Shown: positions 16,802 to 26,644, counted from the first letter of the stretch. The stretch is 64,000 bases of DNA from Micromonospora sp. C95 (GCF_018070465.1 NZ_JAGPXT010000004.1:186001-250000), one strand, 5' to 3'. A program made the numbers and translations. The notes: a model not told the origin generated them from the sequence alone.

Positions 16802-18676
16802 TCAGCGGGCGAGTGGTATGCCGGCCTTCTGGTTGGGTGTGGCGGGGAGGGTGCCGCAGAGTCGGGCGAGCTGGTCGATGACTTTGGCGGGATCGTCGAA
16901 CGGATCCAGTCCGCTGACCTCCAGGGGGTCCAGCACCGGCACCCGCACGTGCGAGATCAGCGGATGCAACGGACGATGATCGGACTCGCCGCTGCCCAGC
17001 AGATCCTCGTGCAGCTTTTCACCGGGCCGCAGCCCGGTGTAGATGATCTCCACTGCGCTGGCGGCCCGTGCCACCATCCGGCGTGCGATGTCGTCGATGC
17101 GTACCGGTTCGCCCATGTCGAGCACCAGGGCTTCGCCGTCGCGGCCGATGTTGGCTGCCTGGAGGACCAGGTGTACGGCTTCCTGCACCGTCATCAAATA
17201 CCGGGTCACGTCGGGGTGGGTGACGGTCAGCGGCTGCCCGGCCTCGATCTGTCGTTGGAAGGCGGTCACCACCGAGCCGCGGCTGCTGAGCACGTTGCCG
17301 AACCGGACGCTGAGGAAGGTGCCCGGGTAGGTCGCCGCGGCGTGCGCGGTCAGCATCTCGGTGATGCGTTTCGAGTAGCCCAGCACGCTTATCGGATCGG
17401 CGGCCTTGTCGGTGGAGATGTTCACGAACCGGGCCACGTCGCGGCAGGCGTCCAGCACGGTGAGGGTGCCCCAGACGTTGGTCTTGATTGCCTCGCCGGG
17501 GTGTCGCTCCAGCAGCGTCAGATGCTTCAGGGCTGCGGCGTGGAAGACGATCTCGGGACGGCGCTGCCGCATGATGCGCCGGACACCCTCGTCGTCGCGC
17601 AGGTCGGCGAGGATCAGTTCGGGGCCGTCCAGCAGCGCCCGACCGGTGAGCGACATCTGGAGGCCGTGCAGGGCCGACTCGTCCCGGTCCAGCATCATCA
17701 GTTCGCCCGGGTTGGCCCGCATGATCTGCCGGCACAGTTCCGAGCCGATCGAGCCACCGGCCCCGGTGACCAGGACACGTCGGTTGGTGAGTCCGTTGTC
17801 GTCCAGGGTCAGGTCGTCGGTGACCTGGCGTCGACCGAGCAGATCACTGATCTGCACATCGCGTACGTCCCGGACGGTGATGCGGTGGTCCACCAGATCC
17901 CGTACCGGTGGAAGGATCTTGAATGCGGCGCCGGTGCGGAGAGTGGCCTCCCGGATCTCACGAATCAACGTGGCGTCGGCATTGGCCACGGAGAAGATCA
18001 ACGCGCTGGCGCCGGTACGGCTGATGGCCCTGGCAATGTCGCTCCGGCCACCAAGTACCGGGACGCCGGCGATGCGCAGGTCCTGCTTGTCCGGGTCATC
18101 GTCGAGCGCGCCGACGGGCAGGTAGCGGCCCCTCGGGTCGCCGAGCATCGCGCGTACGAGCCCTTGGCCGGCCTCGCCGAGGCCGAAGAGCAGCACCGGG
18201 GTCGCCGAACGCGCGTCCGGACGCATGGCCCGATCCCTGCGGTGCCGATGCAGCAACCGGCAACTGAGCATCAGCAACAGCGCCAGGGCGCCGCCCACCA
18301 CCGGTGTGCTGGCGGGGATCGGGCGTTCGTCGAGCGTCAGCAGGGCGACCAGCACCACGGCGGCTGTGGTGGCGGTGGTGCCCGCGAGGCCACGGACCTC
18401 CTCGACGCTGCCGAGCGGCTGCCGACCCGAGTAGACCCGGCGCAACGCGCTCACCCCGACATGCAGCATGGCGGCGGCGCCACCGAGCATCACCGCGTTG
18501 ACAGCCTGATCGATGGTGAGGATCTGTTCGTATCTGGCCCAACCGGCGACAGTGAATCCTCCGACCCAGGCGAGCGCGTCGGCAACGAGAAAGACGGTGG
18601 TACGACGGCTGCTCGCCCTGATCCGGACGGTGGCCCTGGACGGCTTCGGCTGGACATGCTCAATTTCCGGCGGCAT
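16802..18676 (-). CDS. Membrane-anchored nucleotide-sugar 4,6-dehydratase (CapD/PglF-like)
   Basis: A 624-aa protein of the CapD/PglF/WbpM type. Four N-terminal hydrophobic segments (FLVADALAWVGGFTVAG and others) occupy residues 25-130. A Rossmann-like region follows with LLFGLGEAGQGLVRAM, and the catalytic domain opens with VLVTGAGGSIGSEL near residue 305. Inside it, STDKAADPISVLGYSKRITE carries the DK catalytic pair of the family, although the usual MGxTK reads LGYSK. Family members convert UDP-GlcNAc to UDP-4-keto-6-deoxy-GlcNAc at the inner membrane face. The product could feed QuiNAc, FucNAc or bacillosamine synthesis. AGGGAG seven bases before ATG 18676 decides this start; GTG 18733 is the longest alternative. 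It lies 4 kb from the polysaccharide cluster and may belong to it. Confidence 0.82.
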   Translation of the reverse strand: MPPEIEHVQPKPSRATVRIRASSRRTTVFLVADALAWVGGFTVAGWARYEQILTIDQAVNAVMLGGAAAMLHVGVSALRRVYSGRQPLGSVEEVRGLAGTTATTAAVVLVALLTLDERPIPASTPVVGGALALLLMLSCRLLHRHRRDRAMRPDARSATPVLLFGLGEAGQGLVRAMLGDPRGRYLPVGALDDDPDKQDLRIAGVPVLGGRSDIARAISRTGASALIFSVANADATLIREIREATLRTGAAFKILPPVRDLVDHRITVRDVRDVQISDLLGRRQVTDDLTLDDNGLTNRRVLVTGAGGSIGSELCRQIMRANPGELMMLDRDESALHGLQMSLTGRALLDGPELILADLRDDEGVRRIMRQRRPEIVFHAAALKHLTLLERHPGEAIKTNVWGTLTVLDACRDVARFVNISTDKAADPISVLGYSKRITEMLTAHAAATYPGTFLSVRFGNVLSSRGSVVTAFQRQIEAGQPLTVTHPDVTRYLMTVQEAVHLVLQAANIGRDGEALVLDMGEPVRIDDIARRMVARAASAVEIIYTGLRPGEKLHEDLLGSGESDHRPLHPLISHVRVPVLDPLEVSGLDPFDDPAKVIDQLARLCGTLPATPNQKAGIPLAR

Positions 18677-18816
18677 GTACAAACTCCCTGTCATGTCCGT
18701 GGCTGATGATGACCTACGGCAGGTCAGGGCCACGCACGTCCCCTAACTCCTTATCGGATGTGCGCCCAGGCAATTCGGGTTTTCACATTTCTGTGGCCGG
18801 TTGTCGATCGGTTCGA

Positions 18817-18850
18817 TACTGAAACTCAAACGCCGCGCGCAATTTCAGTA
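18817..18850. promoter_or_regulatory. Inverted repeat in the leader of the CapD-like gene
   Basis: TACTGAAA (18817-18824) and TTTCAGTA (18843-18850) form an 8-bp inverted repeat with an 18-nt gap, in an AT-richer stretch of 200 bp between NAD kinase and the CapD-like gene. ATTCA-N7-TGAAT (18855-18871) lies just beside it. Such repeats often bind dimeric regulators, but no regulator gene is adjacent. Confidence 0.4.
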
Positions 18851-18903
18851 AAGGATTCATTTTTGGTGAATGCGACGACTCTCGCGACGGTGCGTTGTCG
18901 CGG

Positions 18904-19833
18904 CTAGCGCGGTGGAGGCTGTTCGCGGCGGCCGAGTTGGCGGCGCAACTTCTCCGGGAGCAGCTCGCGGAGCTGTTCCGGCAGCAGCGGCAGGTCGAGC
19001 AGGCTCAGCTTGAGCTGGCTGCGTTCCTGGTAGCGGGCCGGGTCGAGGCGGACCACCAGACCCGCGTCGGGGCGGAAACTGATGTCCACCGCGCCCGAGG
19101 TCGACCCGTCCCGGATGACCTGGCCGTCCACCTCCACGGCGACCGGCGCGGAACCGGGTCGCAGTTCGAGGCGGACCTGTTCCTCGGGGGAGAGCACCAC
19201 CGACCGGGAGATACCGGACATCGGCGCGCTCGGGGTGACCACCACGGCGCGGGTCGCGGGAGAGATCAGCGGCCCGCCGGCGGCGTAACTGTAGGCGGTC
19301 GACCCGCTGGGGGTGCTCACCACAAGCGCGTCACAGCGGTAGTAGCCGTACTGCTGCCCGTCCACCGCCAGGGTCGCGCTGACGAAACCCTGACCGGGGC
19401 GGCGGATCAGCGCGATGTCGTTGAACGCGACCACGTCGTCGCCGCACACGTCGCAGGCCAGGCAACTGTGCGACTCGACGGTGTACGCACCGGCCAGCAG
19501 CCGGTCCAGCGCCGCCGGTAGCTCCGGCGGCTCCACCTCCACCAGAAACCCCAACTTCCCCAGGTGTACGCCGAGCACCGGCTTCGGATCCGGTACGGCC
19601 GCCCGCAGCGCGCCCAGCATCGTGCCGTCCCCGCCGATGCTGACCAGCACGTCCGACCCGGCGGTGAGCTGTGCCTCCGGCACCGGGCGGACGGCCTCCG
19701 GCACCCGCTGCCGGTCCTGCTCGCGTACCGTCAGGGCCACCTGGTGCCGCGCGGCCCAGGCGGCGATGGTGTCCACCACTGGCGACACGTCCCGGGTGGG
19801 GTGCAGCACCAGCCCGAGCCGGATGCGGTCCAT
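18904..19833 (-). CDS. nadK: NAD kinase
   Basis: NAD kinase (309 aa) phosphorylates NAD to NADP. The GGDGT motif (residues 67-71, VSIGGDGTML), and the second family motif TPSGSTAYSYAAGGPLISP near residues 170-190, are intact. The C-terminal RRQLGRREQPPPR tail is not conserved. There are two possible starts: ATG 19833 (MDRIRLG) with GAG eight bases upstream, and GTG 19839. I prefer ATG. It is co-directional with the M14 peptidase upstream, but a terminator-like hairpin lies between (19883-19916), so it probably has its own promoter. Confidence 0.93.
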   Translation of the reverse strand: MDRIRLGLVLHPTRDVSPVVDTIAAWAARHQVALTVREQDRQRVPEAVRPVPEAQLTAGSDVLVSIGGDGTMLGALRAAVPDPKPVLGVHLGKLGFLVEVEPPELPAALDRLLAGAYTVESHSCLACDVCGDDVVAFNDIALIRRPGQGFVSATLAVDGQQYGYYRCDALVVSTPSGSTAYSYAAGGPLISPATRAVVVTPSAPMSGISRSVVLSPEEQVRLELRPGSAPVAVEVDGQVIRDGSTSGAVDISFRPDAGLVVRLDPARYQERSQLKLSLLDLPLLPEQLRELLPEKLRRQLGRREQPPPR

Positions 19834-19882
19834 ACCCACAGCTCATCACAGTCGGCGCGCCCCGCAGGCCGGTACGCGGCAA

Positions 19883-19916
19883 GGCGCGCCGACGGTGTCC
19901 CCACCGCCGACGCGCC
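19883..19916. terminator. Hairpin downstream of the M14 carboxypeptidase
   Basis: GGCGCGCCGACGGTG (19883-19897) pairs with CACCGCCGACGCGCC (19902-19916) with two mismatches and a 4-nt loop, 12 bp past the stop at 19928. There is no U-tract. It likely separates the peptidase transcript from NAD kinase. Confidence 0.65.
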
Positions 19917-19927
19917 CTGGACCGCCG

Positions 19928-22900
19928 CTACCGGCGCGGTCGGCCGGTCAGCTGGGTGAGCGACCGGGCGACCAGTTCGTCGCGGGCCGCCGGAGCCAAC
20001 CCCTCCAGCCCGAAGCCCAGGTAGACGGTGTCCGGGGTGACCACCACCGACCCCTCCTCGAACGCCTGCTGACTACGCGACCAGTCGTTGGCCGCCGGGG
20101 CGGACCCGGCCGGCGGACCGGCCACCGTCCAGCCACCGAGGTCCGTCTCGAACGACGTCTCGGCGACGGTGGCCCCGTCGACGACGATCCGGGTGTCGTC
20201 GACGAACAGGCCGAGGCCCTGGGTGGCCCAGTCGCTGGCGTAGCTGATGGACACCTCCACCTGCTGGCCCGCGTACCCGGACAGGTCGGCCACGAACTCC
20301 TTCCAGCCGTTGGAGCTGCCGGTCGCCGCGTGCCACTGGCCGGTGCTGCCGGTCGGTGAACAGTCCGCGCCCTGGTAGTGGGCGAGGAACGGGTGCAGTT
20401 GAGCCACCCAGCCGGAGGCGCAGCTGTCGCCGGTCTCCTGGGTGGTCAGGCCCCCGGTGTCCGGCAGCGTGGTCCAGTCGTCGGTGCCGACCGCACGGGC
20501 CTCGACGAACATGAAGTCCCAGTTCGTCTCGATGTCGAACGAGGTGAAGAAGCGCAGCTCGGCGCTGCTCGCCCCGGTCAGGTCGACGGTTTGGGTGAGC
20601 CGCTTGTACGACTCGTCGGACTGCCCGCTGAACAGGTACCACTCGCCCGTACGCGGGTCGAAAGGTGCCCCGCCCGGCCGCCCCCAGCCCACCGGAGCGG
20701 AGCTGGCGAACTGCGGGAACTGCGTCGGCGGCAGGAAACTCGACGTGGTCAGGAAGGACGCGGTGTGGTCCTGATTGCCCGCCGAGCCGTCGGCGTTCAG
20801 CGTGCCGGTGAACCCCGCGAACCGGCCCGCGTCGCCGACGACCGGGTACGGCTGCCCGTCCGGCGACGTGCCGCCGTCACTGACGTAGTTGTACGCCCCC
20901 AGCCAGTACTGCTGGAAGTCGTTGAGCAGCGGCAGGCAGGTCGGGTCGTTCGCGTCGGTGCACTCCGGCGGGGCGTCCGGCAGGTAGCCGTACGAACCGT
21001 TCGCCGCCTGGGCGTAGAGCGCGTACTTGCCGCTGACCAGCAGCTTGCCGCCCTCGTTGAGGTAGTCCCGGACGGACAGCTCGATGTCCACCGCCGCCTT
21101 CGCCACCGTGCCCGGCACCTGACCCGGCTCGCGCAGGATGATGTCGTCACCGGTCTCCCAGACCACCGCCTCGTAGTGCGACAGCACGCCCAGGTGGTGC
21201 GGCGTGGTACGCCCCATCGCGTCGAAGTCGTACACGTCGCTGCTGCGCCCGGCCGCCTTCAGCGAGGCGGCGATCTCGTCGGCGTACTTCGCGGTGGTGG
21301 AGTCCTGGGCAGGGCTGATGCCGGTGACGTCCTCCACCGCCAGCACCAGCACGTCCCCGCCGATGTCGTCGTGCACCCGGTAGGTGAAGCGCTCGCTGCT
21401 GACCTTGCCCCGGCCCGGTCTGGTCGCGGTGAACCAGACCCGCACCCGGTCGCCGGGCCGGGCACCGGTGACCTTGCCACGCAGTTCGGCGAAGTAGTCG
21501 TCGTGGGTGTCGCCGTAGCGTTCACCGCCGCGCCACTCGCGGACCCGGGTGGACTTCGCCCGGCCCCCGTTGATCGACCAGTTCAGCTTGACGTTCTTCA
21601 GCGAGCGCCGGGTGATCGCGGCGACCTGCTGGTTCCGGCCGTACGACACGTCGAAGGCGTCCACCACGAAGTCCGGGGTGGTGCGGCCGAGCACCGAGAC
21701 CGGGTCGTCCGGCCGCTGGGCCGACTTCGCCACCGACAGCGCGAACGGAATGTTCTTGGCCACCTCGGCGGCGATCAGCTTCTCGTCGTCGGGGAAGGTG
21801 AAGATGCTGACGCAGTCCTCCGGCAGCCACTGGTCGTCCGGGTCGGAATCGGCCGCCGCCTGGCAGGTGGACATCTCCGGGGTGAAGCCCAGGGTGCCGT
21901 AGCGCACGGTGGCGTGGCTGTCCGTGTCGCCGTTGGTGGTGTACAGCTCGGCGGAGATGTCCGGGTCGTAGCCGGGCACCGCGGGGTTGGCGTCGTCGCC
22001 GACCATCGCCTCGTAGATCACGTCGTCCGGGGTCGGCGTGGCCACCTGCCAGCCGACGCCGTACAGCAGCAACTGGGCGGCCGAGTGGTAGTTGACGAAG
22101 AACTCGAACCCGATCCGCTTGAACAGGCCGTCGAGCGCCTTCGTCTCCGGCTCAGAGTTCGGACCGGGGCCGCGGTAGGTGTCGCTGGCCGGATCCGGCG
22201 AGGACCCCTCGTTGTCGTAGCCCCACCGGTAGCCGAAGTTGCGGTTCAGGTCGACGCCGTCGGCCCCGGTGACCTGGCCGTCGCCGTTGTTGTCGCGCAG
22301 GTTCTTGCGCCACAGCCGGTTGCCCGGCGTGAAGGTGTGGTCGTAGCCGTCCGGGTTCAACACCGGGATGAACCACAGCTCGGTGGTGTCCACCAGCCGG
22401 GTGATCTCCCGATCGGAGCCGTAGCTGGTCAGCACGTGGTGCATCAACCGGCGGGTCATCTCCGGCGTGATCCACTCCCGGGCGTGCTGGGTGCCGCCGT
22501 AGAGCACCGCCGGCCGCTTGCCGTCCTTGACCTTCGTCGCGTTCTTGGTGACCTTGATCGCGAGAATCGGCTTGCCCTGGGCCGACCGACCGATGCTCTG
22601 CACCTTGGTCAGCTTCGGATAACGGGCCGCAGTCGCGGTGATCTCGTCGCGGATGCCGCCAGGCTCGCTGTACGACCGGAAGGCCCGCCACCCCGCCGCG
22701 CTCTGCTCCCGCAGCACCCGCGAGGCGTCCTTGCCGCGTACCTTCTTGACCTCCAGATCGACACCCTTGCGGGCCAGCCGGTCGGCCTGCGCCCGGCTGA
22801 GCACCGTCTCGATCTCCGTCTTGCCGGACCGGTCGGGCGTCGATCCGTGCCCGACATCGACACCGGCCTCTCGCAACTGGTGCAGCTGCGCGGGATCGAC

Positions 22901-23032
22901 CGTGCCGACATACACCTCCATGCCGTCGCCACCGCCCGGGTCGGACGGCGGCCGTGCGCTCGCCGGTGCGGTAAGCACCAGCGCACCGACCAGAGTGAAC
23001 ACGCCGGCGATCGCCAGCGGTGTGCGCCTCAT
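19928..23032 (-). CDS. Secreted M14 zinc carboxypeptidase with C-terminal binding domain
   Basis: A 1034-aa secreted protease. A signal peptide (MRRTPLAIAGVFTLVGALVLTAPASA) is followed by a propeptide-like region to about residue 115 with EVYVGTVDPAQLHQLREAGVDVG. The M14 domain (residues 120-430) has the zinc motif H183-x-x-E186 in TQHAREWITPE, a third ligand His in VNYHSAAQLLLYG, and the catalytic Glu in TLGFTPEMS. RKNLRDNNGDGQVTGADGVDLNRNFGY is typical of T-type carboxypeptidases. The C-terminal 500 residues contain a Rossmann-like middle segment and a jelly-roll region (residues 815-980) with SAELRFFTSFDIETNWDFMFVEA, which is characteristic of immune-inhibitor-A-type domains. It likely degrades extracellular peptides. 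The start is ATG with a GGGGG-CAGG leader. Confidence 0.92.
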   Translation of the reverse strand: MRRTPLAIAGVFTLVGALVLTAPASARPPSDPGGGDGMEVYVGTVDPAQLHQLREAGVDVGHGSTPDRSGKTEIETVLSRAQADRLARKGVDLEVKKVRGKDASRVLREQSAAGWRAFRSYSEPGGIRDEITATAARYPKLTKVQSIGRSAQGKPILAIKVTKNATKVKDGKRPAVLYGGTQHAREWITPEMTRRLMHHVLTSYGSDREITRLVDTTELWFIPVLNPDGYDHTFTPGNRLWRKNLRDNNGDGQVTGADGVDLNRNFGYRWGYDNEGSSPDPASDTYRGPGPNSEPETKALDGLFKRIGFEFFVNYHSAAQLLLYGVGWQVATPTPDDVIYEAMVGDDANPAVPGYDPDISAELYTTNGDTDSHATVRYGTLGFTPEMSTCQAAADSDPDDQWLPEDCVSIFTFPDDEKLIAAEVAKNIPFALSVAKSAQRPDDPVSVLGRTTPDFVVDAFDVSYGRNQQVAAITRRSLKNVKLNWSINGGRAKSTRVREWRGGERYGDTHDDYFAELRGKVTGARPGDRVRVWFTATRPGRGKVSSERFTYRVHDDIGGDVLVLAVEDVTGISPAQDSTTAKYADEIAASLKAAGRSSDVYDFDAMGRTTPHHLGVLSHYEAVVWETGDDIILREPGQVPGTVAKAAVDIELSVRDYLNEGGKLLVSGKYALYAQAANGSYGYLPDAPPECTDANDPTCLPLLNDFQQYWLGAYNYVSDGGTSPDGQPYPVVGDAGRFAGFTGTLNADGSAGNQDHTASFLTTSSFLPPTQFPQFASSAPVGWGRPGGAPFDPRTGEWYLFSGQSDESYKRLTQTVDLTGASSAELRFFTSFDIETNWDFMFVEARAVGTDDWTTLPDTGGLTTQETGDSCASGWVAQLHPFLAHYQGADCSPTGSTGQWHAATGSSNGWKEFVADLSGYAGQQVEVSISYASDWATQGLGLFVDDTRIVVDGATVAETSFETDLGGWTVAGPPAGSAPAANDWSRSQQAFEEGSVVVTPDTVYLGFGLEGLAPAARDELVARSLTQLTGRPRR

Positions 23033-23121
23033 CCTGCCCCCTAGGGATGGAAGGGTTCGTTGGCGCGAGCCTTGCCGTCCCTCGAAAGCATGTCAATGCG
23101 TCAATCAGACGGTCGCGGTGC

Positions 23122-24495
23122 CTACTCCGCCCGCGAAAACGAGCCTTCCGCCCCAGCGGACTTACCGCTCAGGGGGGCACCATGCCCGGTAGTCTCCAGC
23201 CGAACCGTGTCCTCGGCGCTAGGTCCTGGCAGCCGCGGATGCCGACCACGCGCCAACCACCGCCTGCGCATCTGCTGCGTTCCGTCAACCGCTTCGAGTA
23301 GTACCTGTTCCAGGCGGTTGAACAGCAGATCCCGGTCGAACTCGGTCTCGGCCAGCCGTCGCGCGGCACTGCGGGCGGCAGCGACCCGGCGCTCGTCGGC
23401 CAGGAAGTCGCCGACGAGCCGGCCGGCCTTCGCCGGATCGTCGGCGGGAAGAACCAGACCGGCTCCAGAGCGCCGGAGCGTGTCGGCCAGCCAGCCCTCA
23501 TGGTTGATTCCTACCGGCCGTCCCGCGGCGAAGCCATCGAAGACCTTGTTCGGTGAGGTCGCGTGCATCGAGGGATTGTCTCGAACAACCGAAAGCGCGA
23601 GGTCGGCGGCACCGAACATGGACACGACCGCGGATTTCGGTATCTGGTTGAGCATGAAGAGATTTCGATCCAGTACGCCCAGTGTCCGTGAGAGTTCGCG
23701 AATCTTCTGCTCCTCGGCTCCGGTGCCGACGATTGCCACCCGGATCTCGGGCTGGAGATCCCGCAGTGCCGCCGCCATCCTCACCACGTAGCTGACGTCG
23801 TTGGCAAAGCCGAGCGTACCGGCGTAGAGGACCAGCGGCCGGTGTTGCAACCACGGCGTGACCTTCCGGAGCGCGGTGCCGGCGTCGTCCGCCGGGGCGA
23901 ACAGTGCTCGGTCGCAGCCGTTGGGGATGACCGTCACGGACATCTCTGGGAACCGTCGTGTGATGCTGTCGGCCATCCCCGGTGACAACGCGATGATCCG
24001 CTCGGCGCTGCGGTAGGCCCAGCCTTCCAGCATGCCTGCGGCTCCCCGTGTAACCGGTGAGCGCAGCACGTTGAGCGCGATTGGGACCTCCGGCCACACA
24101 TCGCGTATCTCCAGCACCATGGGGACGCGGCGACGTCGCGCCGAGTAAATCCCTGGGATAGCGATCGTCAGTGGCGTGCTCGTAGCGAAGACGACATCCT
24201 GTTGCAGGGCAGCGGCCCGTGACGCTGCCACTCGGGCGAACCGTCCGAATGCCGATACACGGTCCCGAAAACCCATCGCGTTCTGGTACGGCACCGAGGC
24301 CCAGTGCACGACCGCCCCTGCCTCCACGGACGTGCGCCAGACAACGGCGGAGCGGCCCGGGACCGCCTCCGTGTCACTGGTGATCACGTGGACCTCATGC
24401 CCACGGTCGACGAGCCGGCGGGCGAATTCATAGGACCGGGTAATGCCGCTCATTTCCGGTGTCTTGAAGTACTGGTGCAGGTAGACAATCTTCAC
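23122..24495 (-). CDS. wbuB: WbuB-like GT4 glycosyltransferase
   Basis: A 457-aa GT4 family glycosyltransferase beginning MKIVYLHQYFKTPEMSGITRSYEFARRLVDRGHEVHVIT, the N-terminus typical of WbuB-like enzymes. The second half has VLYAGTLGFANDVSYVV, a glycine-rich region for nucleotide binding, and a segment with SPNKVFDGFAAGRPVGINHEGWLADTL. In E. coli O26, WbuB attaches L-FucNAc to GlcNAc-PP-undecaprenol. That role would fit the FucNAc genes at 35.8-39.2 kb here, but acceptor and donor are inference. The C-terminal 50 residues (basic, RRWLARGRHPRL) are unusual. GTG 24495 is fixed by GAGGA seven bases upstream. The gene follows rfbB by 172 bp on the same strand. Confidence 0.75.
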   Translation of the reverse strand: MKIVYLHQYFKTPEMSGITRSYEFARRLVDRGHEVHVITSDTEAVPGRSAVVWRTSVEAGAVVHWASVPYQNAMGFRDRVSAFGRFARVAASRAAALQQDVVFATSTPLTIAIPGIYSARRRRVPMVLEIRDVWPEVPIALNVLRSPVTRGAAGMLEGWAYRSAERIIALSPGMADSITRRFPEMSVTVIPNGCDRALFAPADDAGTALRKVTPWLQHRPLVLYAGTLGFANDVSYVVRMAAALRDLQPEIRVAIVGTGAEEQKIRELSRTLGVLDRNLFMLNQIPKSAVVSMFGAADLALSVVRDNPSMHATSPNKVFDGFAAGRPVGINHEGWLADTLRRSGAGLVLPADDPAKAGRLVGDFLADERRVAAARSAARRLAETEFDRDLLFNRLEQVLLEAVDGTQQMRRRWLARGRHPRLPGPSAEDTVRLETTGHGAPLSGKSAGAEGSFSRAE

Positions 24496-24509
24496 GTTCG
24501 TTCCTCTCG

Positions 24510-24624
24510 AATCTGAGGTGAGCGTTGTTGTCGCAGCCCTGGTAGCGGCCCGGTGCCTTTGACCGATCGGGTGCGTGGCCTCGCGGCGAGGAAAACCTCT
24601 CAGATTGCCGGGCGGGAATCTGAG
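24510..24624. promoter_or_regulatory. Three copies of AATCTGAG in the GT4 leader
   Basis: AATCTGAG occurs at 24510-24517 and 24617-24624, and its reverse complement CTCAGATT at 24599-24606. The last two form an 8-bp hairpin with a 10-nt loop. All lie between rfbB (stop 24668) and the GT4 start (24495). They may be operator sites or an attenuator-like structure; nothing else in the gap supports a gene. Confidence 0.4.
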
Positions 24625-24667
24625 CAGGGGAACGTGGGGCGGCGGCCAGTGCCGAGGGACAGCAGGC

Positions 24668-25681
24668 TCATGCTGGTACGGTGGATAGAGCGGCACCCTT
24701 CAGCGGCTCCCACCACGCCCGATTGTCCCGGTACCACTGCACGGTCTCCGCCAGCCCACGCTCAATATCGATGCTGGGGTCGTAACCCAGTTCGTTCCTG
24801 ATCTTGCTGATGTTGAGGGCGTAGCGGCGGTCGTGGCCCTTGCGGTCCGGGACCGGCACGACGCGGTCCCACCCGGCGTCGCAGGCTACCAACAGCCGGC
24901 CAGTGAGTTCCTTGTTGGTGAAATCGGTGCCGCCACCGATGTTGTAGACCTCGCCCGCGCGGCCCTTCTCCTGCACCAACGCGATCCCGACGCAGTGGTC
25001 GTGTACGTGAAGCCAGTCTCGGATGTTGCCGCCGTCGCCGTAGAGCGGCACGGTGCCGCCGAGGAGCAGATTGGTGACGAATAGAGGAATGATTTTCTCC
25101 GGGAACTGGTAGGGCCCGTAGTTGTTCGAGCAGCGGGTGACCACCACGTCCAAGCCGTGCGTGCGATGGTAGGCCAGCGCGAGTAGATCCGAGCCGGCTT
25201 TGGAAGCCGAGTACGGTGAATTCGGTGCCAGCGGCCACCCCTCGGTCCACGAGCCCTTGTCAATGGAGCCGTACACCTCGTCGGTCGAGACGTGCACGAA
25301 GCGGCGGGTGCCGTGTCGGAGCGCGGCGTCGAGCAGGTTCTGAGTGCCGTGCACGTTTGTGGTGACGAACGGGGCGGCGCCGGCGATGGAGCGGTCCACG
25401 TGAGATTCGGCGGCGAAGTGCACAATTACGTCGTGACCCGGAACGACCTCGTTGACGACGGCGAGGTCGCAGATGTCCCCCCGTACGAAACGCAACCGAG
25501 GGTCGGCGCGCACCGAGGCGAGGTTCTGCAGGTTTCCTGAATAGGTCAGCTTGTCGAGTACCGTGATCGCGATTGGCTCGATTTGTGGGTCGGTCGGTCC
25601 GGTGCTGCCTGGCGCTTTCAACAGCATGCGTACGTACTCGGACCCGACGAATCCGGCGCCGCCAGTGACGAGAATCCTCAC
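24668..25681 (-). CDS. rfbB: dTDP-glucose 4,6-dehydratase
   Basis: RfbB (RmlB, 337 aa) makes dTDP-4-keto-6-deoxyglucose from dTDP-glucose. It has the Rossmann loop VTGGAGFVGSEYVRML, the catalytic HVSTDEVYGS (Thr-Asp-Glu), YSASKAGSDLLALAY with the YxxxK pair, and YGPYQFPEK. The sugar-binding segment GDGGNIRDWLHVHDHC is intact. The start is GTG 25681; the RBS is weak. rfbA and rfbC lie on the opposite strand 80 bp away, so the three RML genes are in two divergent transcripts. An rfbD gene was not found in the window. Confidence 0.95.
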   Translation of the reverse strand: MRILVTGGAGFVGSEYVRMLLKAPGSTGPTDPQIEPIAITVLDKLTYSGNLQNLASVRADPRLRFVRGDICDLAVVNEVVPGHDVIVHFAAESHVDRSIAGAAPFVTTNVHGTQNLLDAALRHGTRRFVHVSTDEVYGSIDKGSWTEGWPLAPNSPYSASKAGSDLLALAYHRTHGLDVVVTRCSNNYGPYQFPEKIIPLFVTNLLLGGTVPLYGDGGNIRDWLHVHDHCVGIALVQEKGRAGEVYNIGGGTDFTNKELTGRLLVACDAGWDRVVPVPDRKGHDRRYALNISKIRNELGYDPSIDIERGLAETVQWYRDNRAWWEPLKGAALSTVPA

Positions 25682-25762
25682 AAGTTGGGAAGCCTACCTC
25701 ACCCTCGGTGGTTTTAACGGCATCTGGCCACTTTAGCCTCAGCTAGGCACTAGACTCCTGCT

Positions 25763-26644
25763 ATGCGTGGAATACTTCTCGCTGGTGGGACTGGGACTCG
25801 GCTGTGGCCAATCACCCGGGCGGTGTCCAAGCAGCTGATGCCCGTCTTCGACAAACCGATGATCTACTATCCACTCTCCACTTTGGTGATGGCCGGAGTG
25901 AGAGAAATCCTCATCATCACCTCGCCCGAGGAACAGGACCAGTTCCGTCGGCTGTTGGGCGATGGTGAACAGTTGGGGCTGCGGTTGCAATACGCCTCGC
26001 AACCACGCCCGGAAGGGATAGCGCAGGCCTTCATCATCGGTGCCGACTTCATCGGTGCCGAGTCCGTGGCGCTGATTCTCGGCGACAACATCTTTCACGG
26101 GGTCAACCTCGGCCGGCAGCTCGCTTACACGGCGCTCGTCGGCGGGCGCATCTTCGCCTACCAGGTAGCCGACCCGGGGGCGTATGGGGTGGTCGACTTC
26201 GATGCAGCCGGCCGCGTGTTGTCGATCGAGGAAAAGCCGGCCCGCCCCAAGTCCCACTACGCGGTGCCCGGGCTGTACTTCTACGACAACCGCGTGGTCG
26301 ACATCGCCGGCAAGCTCACTCCCAGCGACCGGGGCGAGTTGGAGATCACCGCGGTCAACGACATCTACCGGGAGTTGGGCGAGCTTTCTGTGACGGTGCT
26401 GGACCGCGGTACGGCCTGGCTGGACACCGGCACCTTCACCTCGATGATGCAGGCCGCCGAGTTCGTTCGAGTCATCGAGGAGCGCCAGGGCATGAAGATC
26501 GGGTGCATCGAAGAGGTCGCATGGCGTGCCGACCTCATCGACGACGAGCAGTTGCGTAAATTGGCCGAGCCGCTGGTCAAAAGCGGATACGGCACGTACC
26601 TGCTCGGCCTGCTCGCCGAGAAGCAGGGTGCGGGTCGCCGATGA
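25763..26644 (+). CDS. rfbA: Glucose-1-phosphate thymidylyltransferase
   Basis: RfbA (RmlA, 293 aa) makes dTDP-glucose from dTTP and glucose-1-P. It begins [41 protein letters not shown], the diagnostic nucleotide-binding loop. [10 protein letters not shown] carries the metal-binding Asp, and [41 protein letters not shown] is the family C-terminus. ATG 25763 is the start; the upstream gap to rfbB is 81 bp. It overlaps rfbC by four bases (ATGA), so they are translationally coupled. Confidence 0.95.
   Translation: MRGILLAGGTGTRLWPITRAVSKQLMPVFDKPMIYYPLSTLVMAGVREILIITSPEEQDQFRRLLGDGEQLGLRLQYASQPRPEGIAQAFIIGADFIGAESVALILGDNIFHGVNLGRQLAYTALVGGRIFAYQVADPGAYGVVDFDAAGRVLSIEEKPARPKSHYAVPGLYFYDNRVVDIAGKLTPSDRGELEITAVNDIYRELGELSVTVLDRGTAWLDTGTFTSMMQAAEFVRVIEERQGMKIGCIEEVAWRADLIDDEQLRKLAEPLVKSGYGTYLLGLLAEKQGAGRR

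Noticed and set aside
20378..23044. An 888-codon rightward open frame over the M14 peptidase
   Set aside because: Antisense shadow of a protein with intact zinc-site motifs; no family features.
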